Program-made: the position numbers and the translations under genes | Source: Streptomyces tanashiensis | Lineage (GTDB): Bacteria > Actinomycetota > Actinomycetes > Streptomycetales > Streptomycetaceae | Length of the DNA stretch: 64,000 bases | Assembly (NCBI RefSeq): GCF_014648895.1 | Contig: NZ_BMRZ01000006.1 | Span: 124,001 to 188,000 of the forward strand | Reading direction: 5' to 3' | In this document: positions 41,232 to 48,948 of the stretch, in pieces | Numbering within the stretch: position 1 is the first letter of the stretch | How the letters are laid out: every line of letters begins with the position of its first letter | Notes under the pieces: generated by a model | Seen by the model: the letters and a program-made list of their open reading frames with translations, nothing else | Database searches by the model: none | Told to the model about the DNA's origin: nothing

Positions 41232-41567
41232 ATGGGCACGCAGCACACCTACCGGGTCATCGTGCGCGGCACGTTCGACGGTCTGTCGGAGGAGAGCCGT
41301 ACCCGGCTGCTCGCCGAGGTGGACGCGCACGGGCTGACCGCGATGCAGTTCACGGAGGAGGGCTCGCTGGCCTACGACCGGACGCTGAAGCACTTCTCGT
41401 ACCGCCTGGTCGTCGTCTCGGACGCCGAGGACGGCGACGAGATGGCGGGCGCGATCGCGGAGGACCGGGTGGAGACGGCCCTCGCGGAGCTGGGCCACGG
41501 GTACAAGGCGCTGCGCTCGACGGTGACGGACCTCGACACGATGAAGATCAACTACAAGCGTCAGTGA
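41232..41567 (+). CDS. DUF6204 family protein
   Basis: This 111-residue cytoplasmic protein matches the DUF6204 family: HTYRVIVRGTFDGLSEESRT, then TEEGSLAYDRTLKHFSYR and YKALRSTVTDLDTMKINYKR. The likely fold is a small alpha/beta ferredoxin-like domain; function is unknown. ATG 41232 follows GAGTACGAGG, a weak Shine-Dalgarno. The last 7 bp overlap the convergent GNAT gene at 41561. Confidence 0.85.
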   Translation: MGTQHTYRVIVRGTFDGLSEESRTRLLAEVDAHGLTAMQFTEEGSLAYDRTLKHFSYRLVVVSDAEDGDEMAGAIAEDRVETALAELGHGYKALRSTVTDLDTMKINYKRQ

Positions 41568-42106
41568 CCGTCGGGCGCGGTGATCGCCCAGCGTTCGTGG
41601 TCCCGCCAGGCCCCGTCGATGTGCAGCATCGCGGGTGAGAAGCCCTCCAGGCGGAAGCCTGCGCGGCGGACGAGGGCGCGCGAGGCGGTGTTGCCGGGCT
41701 GGATGTTCGCCTCCAGCCGGTGCAGCTCCAGGGGCCCGAAGGCGTGCTCCAGGACCAGGCCCAGGGCCTCGGTCAGCAGACCGCGTCCGGCGGCGTGCGC
41801 GAAGGCGCCGTAGCCGAGGGCGCCGCTGCGGAAGGCGCCCCGGACGATGTTGTTGATGTTGACGAAGCCGGCGATCCCGCCGTCGGTGTGCTCGCACACC
41901 AGGAAGCCCGCGCGGGCCGGGTCCTCGATCAGGGTGCCCGCGTAGGCGGCGTACGCCTCGGGCGTGCACGGCGGGAAGAGCCAGGGGCGGTGGAGCTCCC
42001 GGCTCTCGCGGGCACGGGCGGTGAACTCCTCGGCGTCGGCGAGGGAGAAGGGACGCAGGCCCACGCGGGGCCCGGCGGCGAGGCAGGTGCCGGGGTCGTC
42101 GGACAT
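41561..42106 (-). CDS. GNAT family N-acetyltransferase (RimJ/RimL-like)
   Basis: This 181-residue enzyme belongs to the RimJ/RimL group of GNAT acetyltransferases. HRPWLFPPCTPEAYAAYAGT is the characteristic N-terminal stretch. The acetyl-CoA loop region reads GYGAFAHAAGRGLLTEALGL, and LHRLEANIQPGNTASRALVR is the strongest match. A ribosomal or small-molecule amine could be the substrate. ATG 42106 is preceded by TAGCCT ending 6 nt away on the minus strand, so the mRNA is probably leaderless. A direct-repeat block lies upstream. Confidence 0.92.
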   Translation of the reverse strand: MSDDPGTCLAAGPRVGLRPFSLADAEEFTARARESRELHRPWLFPPCTPEAYAAYAGTLIEDPARAGFLVCEHTDGGIAGFVNINNIVRGAFRSGALGYGAFAHAAGRGLLTEALGLVLEHAFGPLELHRLEANIQPGNTASRALVRRAGFRLEGFSPAMLHIDGAWRDHERWAITAPDGH

Positions 42107-42112
42107 GCGGCC

Positions 42113-42118
42113 AGGCTA
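42113..42118 (-). promoter_or_regulatory. -10 hexamer TAGCCT, leaderless GNAT gene
   Basis: TAGCCT (minus strand) fits TANNNT and ends 6 nt before ATG 42106. No Shine-Dalgarno in the gap. Confidence 0.5.
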
Positions 42119-42197
42119 TGCGGACCGCGGGGGCGGCGCGTACGGCCACCGCTACGCGCGGCGCCGGGCGTCGCGGGGCGGGGCGGGGCGGAGGAGG

Positions 42198-42391
42198 CCC
42201 GGTATGCGTCGCGGGCGCGGGGCGGGCGGACTCCCGGTATGCGTCGCGGGCGCGGGGCGGGAGAACACCCTCGGTGGCGGGCGTCGCGGACGCGAGGTTG
42301 GCGGGGCGGACGCCCGGCGTGCGTCGCCGGCGCAGGGCGGGAGAGCGCCCTCAGCGGCGGGCGTCGCGGACGCGGGGCGGGCAGGTCTCCC
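42198..42391. repeat. direct repeats, 29-nt unit in a 80-bp tandem duplication
   Basis: A 29-nt unit starting CCCGGTATGCGTCGCGGGC occurs identically at 42198-42226 and 42233-42261, and a diverged copy (CCCGGCGTGCGTCGCCGG) at 42313-42341. The block from 42233 to about 42312 is repeated, with about 20% divergence, from 42313 to about 42391. The last copy covers the 3' end of the PASTA gene. Confidence 0.75.
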
Positions 42392-42701
42392 CCTTGCGTA
42401 CGACTCCGATCATGACCGTGGTCCGCCGGTCGAGCTCCGTTCCCGCCGCCGGGTACTGGGTGCAGACCTGCCAGCGCGGCGGCCACAGCACCCGCCGGTC
42501 GCGGCCGCTCACGTCGTGGACGTCGAGCCGGGTCCGGCGGTCCAGACGGGTGAAGACCTGCCACAGGCCCCGGCCGAGGAAGTCCGGCATCGGCCGTGTC
42601 CCGGGCTCGTCGCCGGCTTCGGCGGCCTCCTCCGCCGAGGAGGCGGCGACGGCCGCGAGCGCGAGCACCGCGCCGCCGAGCACGACGGCGGCCCGCCTCA
42701 C
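42351..42701 (-). CDS. secreted PASTA domain protein
   Basis: This 116-residue protein has a signal peptide (MRRAAVVLGGAVLALAAVA) and one PASTA domain: MPDFLGRGLWQVFTRLDRRT, then CTQYPAAGTELDRRTTVMIG. PASTA domains bind muropeptides or beta-lactams in kinases and penicillin-binding proteins; a free secreted single domain is a less usual form. Its start overlaps the LapA gene by 4 bp. Its C-terminal codons lie within a tandem repeat block. Function probably in the cell envelope. Confidence 0.8.
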   Translation of the reverse strand: MRRAAVVLGGAVLALAAVAASSAEEAAEAGDEPGTRPMPDFLGRGLWQVFTRLDRRTRLDVHDVSGRDRRVLWPPRWQVCTQYPAAGTELDRRTTVMIGVVRKGETCPPRVRDARR

Positions 42702-42949
42702 TTCCGCCTCCGGTCGGCGAAGGCGTAGCCGCAGGCGGCGCCGAGGAGGGCGGTCGCGAGCAGGGCCAGGTAGAGCGCCATGGTGACTTCGGGGATCAGC
42801 AGGCGGATCTTGACCTCGCGGGTGTTCTCGAAGATGAAGACGAGGGTGAGGACCGCGACCACGATCATCGCGATGCGTCCCCGTGTGAAGGCTCCGGCGA
42901 ACCGGGACGTGCCCCCGCCCGATGTCCGTGGCGTCTCCTTGGGACTCAT
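42698..42949 (-). CDS. LapA family membrane protein
   Basis: This 83-residue protein has the LapA (DUF1049) layout: a short basic N-terminus, a first helix (IAMIVVAVLTLVFIFENTRE) and a second helix (MALYLALLATALLGAACGYA) ending RRRK. E. coli LapA/LapB controls LPS biosynthesis, but actinobacterial members have no LPS and their role is open. The start ATG at 42949 has GGAGGAGAGGGG upstream. The stop overlaps the PASTA gene start by 4 bp, so the two are coupled. The GntR operator candidate lies 112 bp upstream. Confidence 0.82.
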   Translation of the reverse strand: MSPKETPRTSGGGTSRFAGAFTRGRIAMIVVAVLTLVFIFENTREVKIRLLIPEVTMALYLALLATALLGAACGYAFADRRRK

Positions 42950-43060
42950 GCCCGGCCCCTCTCCTCCGTCGTGCCGTCGGTCGTACCCGTCCACAGCCGT
43001 GGGACCAGAATGGGACGCGCGGCGCCTCCCCGTGACGGCGAGGAGAGCCGTACGGGTGAC

Positions 43061-43071
43061 TTGTCAGACAA
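43061..43071. promoter_or_regulatory. GntR operator candidate 1
   Basis: TTGTCAGACAA is a near-perfect palindrome (central base odd) located 67 bp before the GntR start and 112 bp before the divergent LapA start. Its exact reverse complement, TTGTCTGACAA, occurs at 44106-44116 in the start of the adenosine deaminase gene. Autoregulation of GntR is the likely meaning. Confidence 0.6.
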
Positions 43072-43137
43072 CGTGGGCCGACTACCGTGGTGCGAGGACC
43101 GGCGGAGAGCGGGCCGGGGACGAGACGAGGAGGGGCC

Positions 43138-43893
43138 GTGGCGGTCAGCGGACAGCGGCGGCGACCGGTCGTGGCGCTCTACGAGCGCATCGCGGACGCC
43201 GTCCACGACGGCACCTACCCGCCGGGCTCCACGCTCCCGTCCGAGCCGAAGCTCGCCGCCGAGCTGGGCGTCAGCCGGCCGGCCCTGCGCGAGGCACTGC
43301 TGCTCCTCCAGGAGGACGGCGTCCTCACGGTCCGGCGGGGCGTGGGCCGGACCGTCAACGACCGGCCGCCCCGGCGCGGCTTCGAGCACGTCCAGCCGCT
43401 GGAGGAGCTGATCGGCGGGGGCGCCCCGCTGCGGGTGCGGGCGCTGCTCAGGTCCGTCGAGGAGCCGACCGACTTCACCACCCAGCACCTGCTCGCGCCC
43501 GCCCGCGCCGAGCTCCGGTTCTGGGAGTCCGTCCTGACCGGGGAGGGCGCGGCGGCGGCGCTGAGCCACGAGTGGGCGGCGCCCGACGCCCTGCTCGACC
43601 GGGTGCACCCGGAGTTCGCGCGGGCGCTGCGGGAGGCCGAGGCGGACTCCGGCGGTGCGGTCTCGATGCTCGCGGTCCTGGTCGCGGCCTCGCGGGAGAC
43701 CGCCCTGAACGCCCACAGCGGCATCACGGCGACGCTGCTCGGGCGGCGGCGCGGGGAGCAGCTGGGCCGCCCGGCGGACACCCCCGCGGTCCTGGTCACC
43801 CAGGTCGTACGGGTCGGCGAGACCCCGGTCCTGGCCGCCAAGCACATGCTGCCGACGGGCACGCCCGCGCTGCCGGTGCTGCAGTCGCACTGA
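43138..43893 (+). CDS. GntR family transcriptional regulator
   Basis: This 251-residue regulator has an N-terminal GntR winged HTH (VALYERIADAVHDGTYPPGS, then SVSRPALREALLLL-like helix GVSRPALREALLLLQEDGVL) and a C-terminal effector domain of the UTRA/HutC-like kind (ALLRSVEEPTDFTTQHLL, then AVLVTQVVRVGETPVLAAKH). The GTG at 43138 has GAGGAGG upstream; the longer frame from 43087 is less likely. The adenosine deaminase gene 206 bp downstream on the same strand carries the same 11-bp site as the GntR promoter, so a purine nucleoside ligand is plausible by context. Confidence 0.92.
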   Translation: MAVSGQRRRPVVALYERIADAVHDGTYPPGSTLPSEPKLAAELGVSRPALREALLLLQEDGVLTVRRGVGRTVNDRPPRRGFEHVQPLEELIGGGAPLRVRALLRSVEEPTDFTTQHLLAPARAELRFWESVLTGEGAAAALSHEWAAPDALLDRVHPEFARALREAEADSGGAVSMLAVLVAASRETALNAHSGITATLLGRRRGEQLGRPADTPAVLVTQVVRVGETPVLAAKHMLPTGTPALPVLQSH

Positions 43894-44085
43894 GCCCCGG
43901 ACGACCCCGCCCCGGGGCCCGGGCGGCGCGGAGGCCCCGCCCCGCAACAGCCCCCGGCCCGCACCAGCACCAGCACCCACCCCGGCCCCGCACGAGCGCC
44001 CGCCCCCGACCCCGCACAGACGCCCGCTCCCCGCCCCGTACAGGCGCCCGTCGGGGTCGTCACAGCGGCTCGCGCGGCCGTGGCG

Positions 44086-44091
44086 TACACT
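44086..44091 (+). promoter_or_regulatory. -10 hexamer TACACT of adenosine deaminase
   Basis: TACACT fits TANNNT and ends 8 nt before ATG 44100. With no ribosome-binding site visible, the gene is probably leaderless or nearly so. The operator candidate lies just downstream, inside the first codons. Confidence 0.45.
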
Positions 44092-44099
44092 TCCCCGCC

Positions 44100-45188
44100 A
44101 TGCACTTGTCTGACAACCCTGCCACGCCTGCCGCCACCACCGTCTCCGAGTGGATCCGCCGGGCCCCCAAGGCCGTCCTCCACGACCACCTCGACGGCGG
44201 GCTGCGCCCCGCGACGATCGTCGAGCTGGCGCGGGAGTGCGGCTACACCGCGCTGCCGACCGAGGACCCGGCCGAGCTCGCGGTCTGGTTCCGGGACGCC
44301 GCGGACTCCGGTTCGCTGGAGCGCTACCTGGAGACCTTCGCCCACACCTGCGCGGTCATGCAGACCCGCGAGGCGCTCGCGCGCATCGCGGCCGAGTGCG
44401 CCGAGGACCTGGCGGCGGACGGCGTCGTCTACGCCGAGATCCGCTACGCCCCCGAGCAGCACCTGGAGGGCGGCCTCACCCTCGACGAGGTCGTCGAGGC
44501 GGTCAACGACGGCTTCCGCGAGGGTGAGCGCCGCGCCGGTGGCCGGATCACCGTCCGCACCCTGCTCACCGGCATGCGCCACACCGACCGCTCCCTGGAG
44601 ATCGCGGAGCTCACGGTCGCGCACCGGGACAACGGCGTGGCGGGCTTCGACATAGCGGGCGGCGAGATCGGCAACCCGCCGGCCCGCCACCTGGCCGCCT
44701 TCCAGCACCTGAAGCGGGAGAACTGCCACTTCACGATCCACGCCGGCGAGGCCGTGGGCGCGGAGTCGATCCACGAGGCCGTGCAGGTCTGCGGCACCGA
44801 GCGGATCGGCCACGGCGTGCGGATCACGGACGACATCGCCGAGGACGGCACGCTGGGCCGGCTCGCCTCGTACGTCCGGGACAACCGCATCGCGCTGGAG
44901 GTCTGCCCGACGTCCAACCTCCAGACGGGCGCGGCGAAGGACTACGCCTCGCACCCGATCGACGAGCTGCGTCGCCTGGGCTTCCGGATCACGCTGAACA
45001 CGGACAACCGGCTGGTCTCCGGCACCACCATGAGCGAGGAGTTCCAGCACATGGTGGACGCCTTCGGGTACGGCCCGGAGGTCTTCGAGGAGTTCACGGT
45101 CGCCGCCCTGGAGGCCGCGTTCCTGCCGCTGCCGGAGCGGCGGCGGCTCGTCGACGAGGTCGTCCGCCCGGGGTACGCGGCGCTGTAG
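44100..45188 (+). CDS. add: adenosine deaminase
   Basis: This 362-residue cytoplasmic enzyme converts adenosine or deoxyadenosine to inosine forms in purine salvage. Zinc ligands and catalytic residues appear as VLHDHLDGGL (first His pair), FTIHAGEAVGAES (His and Glu), TERIGHGVR (His), and LNTDNRLVSGTT, where the usual second Asp of TDD is Asn. The length and the FDIAGGEIG segment match the actinobacterial group. It is the second gene after GntR on the strand. TTGTCTGACAA spans codons 3-6, so the regulator could block transcript initiation or elongation. The intergenic 206 bp before it is low-complexity and GC-rich. Confidence 0.95.
   Translation: MHLSDNPATPAATTVSEWIRRAPKAVLHDHLDGGLRPATIVELARECGYTALPTEDPAELAVWFRDAADSGSLERYLETFAHTCAVMQTREALARIAAECAEDLAADGVVYAEIRYAPEQHLEGGLTLDEVVEAVNDGFREGERRAGGRITVRTLLTGMRHTDRSLEIAELTVAHRDNGVAGFDIAGGEIGNPPARHLAAFQHLKRENCHFTIHAGEAVGAESIHEAVQVCGTERIGHGVRITDDIAEDGTLGRLASYVRDNRIALEVCPTSNLQTGAAKDYASHPIDELRRLGFRITLNTDNRLVSGTTMSEEFQHMVDAFGYGPEVFEEFTVAALEAAFLPLPERRRLVDEVVRPGYAAL
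44106..44116. promoter_or_regulatory. GntR operator candidate 2, inside the add start region
   Basis: TTGTCTGACAA starts 6 nt after the A of the ATG and is the exact reverse complement of the site at 43061. Two such sites within 1.1 kb, each at a promoter of a GntR-linked gene, argue against chance. Binding here would repress adenosine deaminase. Confidence 0.6.
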
Positions 45189-45191
45189 GCC

Positions 45192-46964
45192 CTAGCCGAC
45201 CCTCCCCTCCACCAGGGGGAGGGAGAGCGTCCCCGTGGACTCGGGGGCGCTGACGACGGTCACCGGCTTGATGCCCCGGTTGCCGGAGTACGCGGTGTCG
45301 CTCCCCGCGACGACGAACTCCAGCCGGTGGCCCGTCTCGTAGCGGTGGACGATGCCCGGCAGCTCGACGGTGAAGGGGCGGGTGACGTCGGGGACGCGCA
45401 CCGGCGCGACGAGCCGGTTGACCAGGGTCTTCGTCCCGTCGGGCGCGATGTCGTAGAGCTTCGCGAAGAGGACGAGCCTGTCGGCGGCGTCGCCGGAGTC
45501 CTGGACGCGTTCGGTGGCCGGGGAGACGACCTGGAGGGTCGCCCTCGGCGCGCCGACGAGGTCGACGGGCTCGGCGAGCGGGGCGCTGGTCCAGCCGAGG
45601 TAGGTGCCGGGGGTGTCGTAGGGCCGGGGGTCGGGGAGCCCGATCGTCCCGGCGAGCGAGGACTCCGAATGACTGGTCGGGAAAAGCCAGTTGCTGTACT
45701 GGCGGGAGCCGCGGACGACCTTCGTACGGTTGTCGACGAGCTTGGCGTCGCCGGAGAGGTACAGCTTCTGGCTGAGCGCCGGGACCCGGTCCGCGGTGCC
45801 GTAGCCGCTCCGGCCCTCGCGGTACCAGGCGAAGGCGGGGCCGGTGTCCGCGGCGGCGTTCTTCCGCAGGTACCGGTCGAACCAGGCGAGGACGCGCTGT
45901 CCGACGTAACTCCCCTCCGGGTCGCCGAGGTCGAGTTCGCCCGGCCGCTGTCCCCCGCTGTGGCCCCAGGACTGCCAGATCATCCGGGTGTCGACGCCTC
46001 GCTCGCGCAGCCGGTCGTAGGTGGCGCGGGCCTCGTTGAGGTTGAACAGGCTGTCGGACTGGCCCTGGATGATCAGGGTGGGGGCGTCGACCCGCTCCAG
46101 GTAGGAGACCGGGGAGACGCCGCGGGCGTAGGCGAGCATCTTCTCGGTCGCGGCGGTGGGGAGACGGCCGGAGTTGAGCAGCTTCACGGTGTCGCAGGCG
46201 TCGGTGACGAAGTGCAGACAGCCGAGGGAGTTGATCCGGCTGGGGTCGAGCGAAGGGGCGAGCAGGGGCTGGCCCTCGCCGATGAGGTAGAAGCCGTTGG
46301 CCCACTGCCATTTGAAGACGCCGGGGGTGGCGCGGTCGGCGGCGTTGGGGGCGAGCGAGTAGGCGAGGTCGTTCCAGGTGATGAGGGGGACGAGGGCGTC
46401 GATACGGGGATCGACGGAGGCGGCGGCGAGTTGGACGGCTCCGCCGTAGGAGCCGCCGACCATGCCGACGCGCGGGTCTCCCGCCCCGTCCCGGGTGACG
46501 AAGCCGGCGCGGGTGCCGTCGTCGGCGGCGCGGGTCCCGGCGAGGAAGTCCACGAGGCGGGCGGCGGCCCGGCCGTCGGCCTCCGGGGCGTCGAGGGAGA
46601 TCAGACAGCCGGACTTCCCGAAGCCGAGGCCGGAGTAGACGAGGCCGACGTAGCCGCGCTCGGCGAAGGCCTTGCCGATGGCGGCGGTGGAACCGTCGCT
46701 CTTGCTGCCGCCGAAGCCGTTGGTGGCGAGGACGGCGGGCGCGGGGTGGGCGTCGTCCACGCCGGCCGGCCGGTAGAGGTCGGCGTCGACCGCGCAACTC
46801 CTGCCGCCCGCCTCGACGGTGAACCGGAGCGGGGTGACGGTGTAGGAGGCGCCGGGCCCCTCCGCACCGGCGGCGGGGACGGCCGACACGAGCGGCGCGG
46901 CGAGCACGGCCGCACCGGCGACGAGTGCGAGGACCTTGCGGGATCGGGGCACGGCACGGGACAC
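45192..46964 (-). CDS. secreted CocE/NonD family hydrolase (X-Pro dipeptidyl-peptidase type)
   Basis: This 590-residue protein has a signal peptide (ALVAGAAVLAAPLVSAVPAAGA) after a basic N-terminus. The alpha/beta hydrolase core has the catalytic Ser in VGGSYGGAVQLAA, Asp in IQGQSDSLF and His in SWGHSGGQRP. A C-terminal beta domain (ATLQVVSPATERV...LVNRLVAPVRVPD) is typical of CocE/NonD, the X-Pro dipeptidyl-peptidase S15-like family. GGAGG precedes GTG 46964 by 6 nt, so this start was chosen over upstream codons. It is convergent with adenosine deaminase (3 bp between stops) and divergent from the FCD regulator. Confidence 0.9.
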   Translation of the reverse strand: MSRAVPRSRKVLALVAGAAVLAAPLVSAVPAAGAEGPGASYTVTPLRFTVEAGGRSCAVDADLYRPAGVDDAHPAPAVLATNGFGGSKSDGSTAAIGKAFAERGYVGLVYSGLGFGKSGCLISLDAPEADGRAAARLVDFLAGTRAADDGTRAGFVTRDGAGDPRVGMVGGSYGGAVQLAAASVDPRIDALVPLITWNDLAYSLAPNAADRATPGVFKWQWANGFYLIGEGQPLLAPSLDPSRINSLGCLHFVTDACDTVKLLNSGRLPTAATEKMLAYARGVSPVSYLERVDAPTLIIQGQSDSLFNLNEARATYDRLRERGVDTRMIWQSWGHSGGQRPGELDLGDPEGSYVGQRVLAWFDRYLRKNAAADTGPAFAWYREGRSGYGTADRVPALSQKLYLSGDAKLVDNRTKVVRGSRQYSNWLFPTSHSESSLAGTIGLPDPRPYDTPGTYLGWTSAPLAEPVDLVGAPRATLQVVSPATERVQDSGDAADRLVLFAKLYDIAPDGTKTLVNRLVAPVRVPDVTRPFTVELPGIVHRYETGHRLEFVVAGSDTAYSGNRGIKPVTVVSAPESTGTLSLPLVEGRVG

Positions 46965-47006
46965 AGAGACCTCCACGCTGAGGACGACGCCGAGAGACCC
47001 ACCGCA

Positions 47007-47022
47007 CCTACCGCCTGGTAGG
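47007..47022. promoter_or_regulatory. inverted repeat upstream of CocE gene
   Basis: CCTACC and GGTAGG flank GCCT, 43 bp before the CocE start. Together with the palindrome at 47044 it is a possible binding site for the divergent GntR/FCD regulator. Confidence 0.35.
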
Positions 47023-47043
47023 CACCGGGCAGCGCCCATGCTG

Positions 47044-47055
47044 TGACACGTGTCA
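47044..47055. promoter_or_regulatory. 12-bp palindrome TGACACGTGTCA
   Basis: A perfect 12-bp palindrome lies in the 210-bp divergent gap, 119 bp before the GntR/FCD start and 80 bp before the CocE start. FCD regulators bind short palindromes, so this is its best operator candidate. Otherwise the gap shows an AAGGTTGTTGACGG stretch and nothing identifiable. Confidence 0.45.
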
Positions 47056-47174
47056 TAACCTCGTCAACGCGCCGGACCAAGGTTGTTGACGGAGATTCAG
47101 TGAAGGCGGCGCACCCCGCCCCGGTGGCCGGGTCCTGCCGGTCGTCGCGTGTTCCTCGATGGGAGAATGGCGGT

Positions 47175-47828
47175 ATGACAGGCGCTGAGGAGTTCAAGCC
47201 CGAATCGGAGCGGGTGACGCGTGCCCTGCGCGATCAGATCATCGACGGGACCCGGGCACCCGGCAGCAGGCTGGTGGAGCGGGAGATCGCGGCCGAGCTG
47301 GACGTGAGCCGGCTGCCCGTCCGCGACGCCCTGCGGGACCTGGTCGCGGAGGGTCTGGTGACGCCGCGCCCGCGCACCTGGGCCGTGGTCCGTGAGTTCA
47401 CCGCCTCCGACATCTCGGACCTCGGCGAGGTCAGGTCCGCCCTGGAGATCCTCGGCTTCCGGCTCGCCGCACAGCGCCGCACCCGGGCCGGGCTCGCCAG
47501 GCTCCGCGCCGACCTCGACGCCGAGCTCGCGGCCGCGGCCAAGGGCGACGGCCAGGCCGCCCGGCGGGCGGCGGCCGACTTCCACGAGACCGTCACGGAG
47601 CTGGCGGACAACGCCCTGCTCAGCGAGCTCAACGCGACGCTGCGCAGCCGGATGCGCTGGATGCTCGGGCAGCACGACGACTTCGCCGTCGTGGCCGAGG
47701 AGCACGCGGAGCTGTACCGGGGGATCGAGGCGCGGGACGTGGAGCGCGTCGAGAGGCTGGCGCTGCGCCACCTGGAGACCAGCCGGGACGAGGCCGCCGC
47801 GCACCACCGCAGGACGGCGCCGGAGTAG
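47175..47828 (+). CDS. GntR/FCD family transcriptional regulator
   Basis: This 217-residue regulator has a GntR winged HTH (RVTRALRDQIIDGTRAPGSR, then LDVSRLPVRDALRDLVAEGL) followed by an FCD all-helical effector domain (ISDLGEVRSALEILGFRLAA, later AADFHETVTELADNALLSEL and ARDVERVERLALRHLETSRD). FCD domains often bind a metal ion and a carboxylate. ATG 47175 is preceded by GGGAGAATGG. It is divergent from the CocE hydrolase and is a candidate regulator of it. It ends 184 bp before the convergent LD-carboxypeptidase gene; that gap shows no identifiable signal. Confidence 0.94.
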   Translation: MTGAEEFKPESERVTRALRDQIIDGTRAPGSRLVEREIAAELDVSRLPVRDALRDLVAEGLVTPRPRTWAVVREFTASDISDLGEVRSALEILGFRLAAQRRTRAGLARLRADLDAELAAAAKGDGQAARRAAADFHETVTELADNALLSELNATLRSRMRWMLGQHDDFAVVAEEHAELYRGIEARDVERVERLALRHLETSRDEAAAHHRRTAPE

Positions 47829-48012
47829 GAGCCCGTGCGCCGTCGACCTTGCCGGTTCGCGAACGAGCGAGCGGGCGATCAGACGGTGTTGCCGGAACGT
47901 GCGGCGCCGCCGCGCTCCTCGCAACCGGCGCCGGCGTGACGGACCGCGCCCCCCGCCCTCGGCCGGCGCGACGGCAGCGTACGCGTCGGAATCGGGCGGG
48001 CGCGGCGCCCGC

Positions 48013-48948
48013 TCAGCGCAGGGCCGGTACGTCCAGGGTGAGCGTGCCGGTGTCCGCGTCGAGTACGGCGGGGACGCCGAGCGGCACGGTCCGCGCCGTG
48101 GGGCTGTGCCCGAAGCCCATCTCCTCCACGACGGGCACGCCGAGGCCGCCCAGCCGGTCGGCGAGGACCGCCCGCACCTCCTCGTAGGGACCGCACTCCT
48201 CCCAGGAGCCGAGGCCGATGCCCGCGACCCCGTCGAGCCATCCGGAGCGGAGCAGTTGGGTGAGGATGCGGTCGAGGCGGTACGGCTCCTCCCCCACGTC
48301 CTCCAGGAACAGGAGCCCGCCGCGCGCCGAGGGCCGCCCGTGCGGGGTGCCGAGGTCGGCGGCGAGGAGGCTGGCGCAGCCGCCGAGCGTCACGCCCCGG
48401 GCGCGGCCGGGCACCAGGGTCCGTGCCGTCTCCGGGGCGAGCGTCCGGACGGATTCCGGCTCGAGGAGGGTCGCGCGCAGCGACTCCTGGGTGGCCGGGT
48501 CCGACAGGAACGTGCCGGCGGCGACCATCGGTCCGTGCAGGCCGGCGAAGCCGGCGCGGACGGCGAGGGCCTCGTGCAGGGCGGTGACGTCGCTGTAGCC
48601 GACGAACGCCTTGGGCCCGGCGGCCCGGATCGCCGCCCAGTCCACCAGGTCCGCCATGCGCTGGGCCCCGAATCCGCCGCGTGCGCAGAGCACGGCGGAG
48701 ACCGTGGGATCGCACCAGGCCTCGGTCAGATCGCGGGCCCTGGCCCGGTCCGCGCCCGCGAGGTGGCCGAGCGTGGGGTGGCTGTCCAGGACGTGCGGGG
48801 CGACCACCGGTTCGAGACCCCAGCCGCGCAGGATGTCGAGCCCCGCCGCGAGCCGCTCCTCGGGGACGGGCCCGCTGGGGGCGACGACGGCGACCCGTGC
48901 CCCGGGCCGGAGCCGCTCGCCCCGGGCCAGGGCGTCCACCGGGGTCAC
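48013..48948 (-). CDS. LD-carboxypeptidase (S66 family)
   Basis: This 311-residue enzyme is of the LdcA/MccF type, which cuts the L,D bond between meso-diaminopimelate and D-Ala in murein tetrapeptides and recycles peptidoglycan, or cleaves microcin C. The Ser nucleophile is S119 in VGYSDVTALHEA, the Glu is in GLLFLEDVGEEP and the His in MGFGHSPTART, in the correct order. The start GTG 48948 overlaps the TCA stop of the S9 gene by 4 bp, so it is coupled. It is the last of four minus-strand peptidase genes. Confidence 0.93.
   Translation of the reverse strand: MTPVDALARGERLRPGARVAVVAPSGPVPEERLAAGLDILRGWGLEPVVAPHVLDSHPTLGHLAGADRARARDLTEAWCDPTVSAVLCARGGFGAQRMADLVDWAAIRAAGPKAFVGYSDVTALHEALAVRAGFAGLHGPMVAAGTFLSDPATQESLRATLLEPESVRTLAPETARTLVPGRARGVTLGGCASLLAADLGTPHGRPSARGGLLFLEDVGEEPYRLDRILTQLLRSGWLDGVAGIGLGSWEECGPYEEVRAVLADRLGGLGVPVVEEMGFGHSPTARTVPLGVPAVLDADTGTLTLDVPALR

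Noticed and set aside
42780..45188. An 802-codon frame ending in adenosine deaminase
   Set aside because: The first 440 codons are a shadow of LapA/GntR sequence; the true gene starts at 44100.
47829..48012. Possible regulatory RNA or hairpin in the gap after the FCD regulator
   Set aside because: Inverted GC runs occur but no stable perfect stem longer than expected by chance was found.
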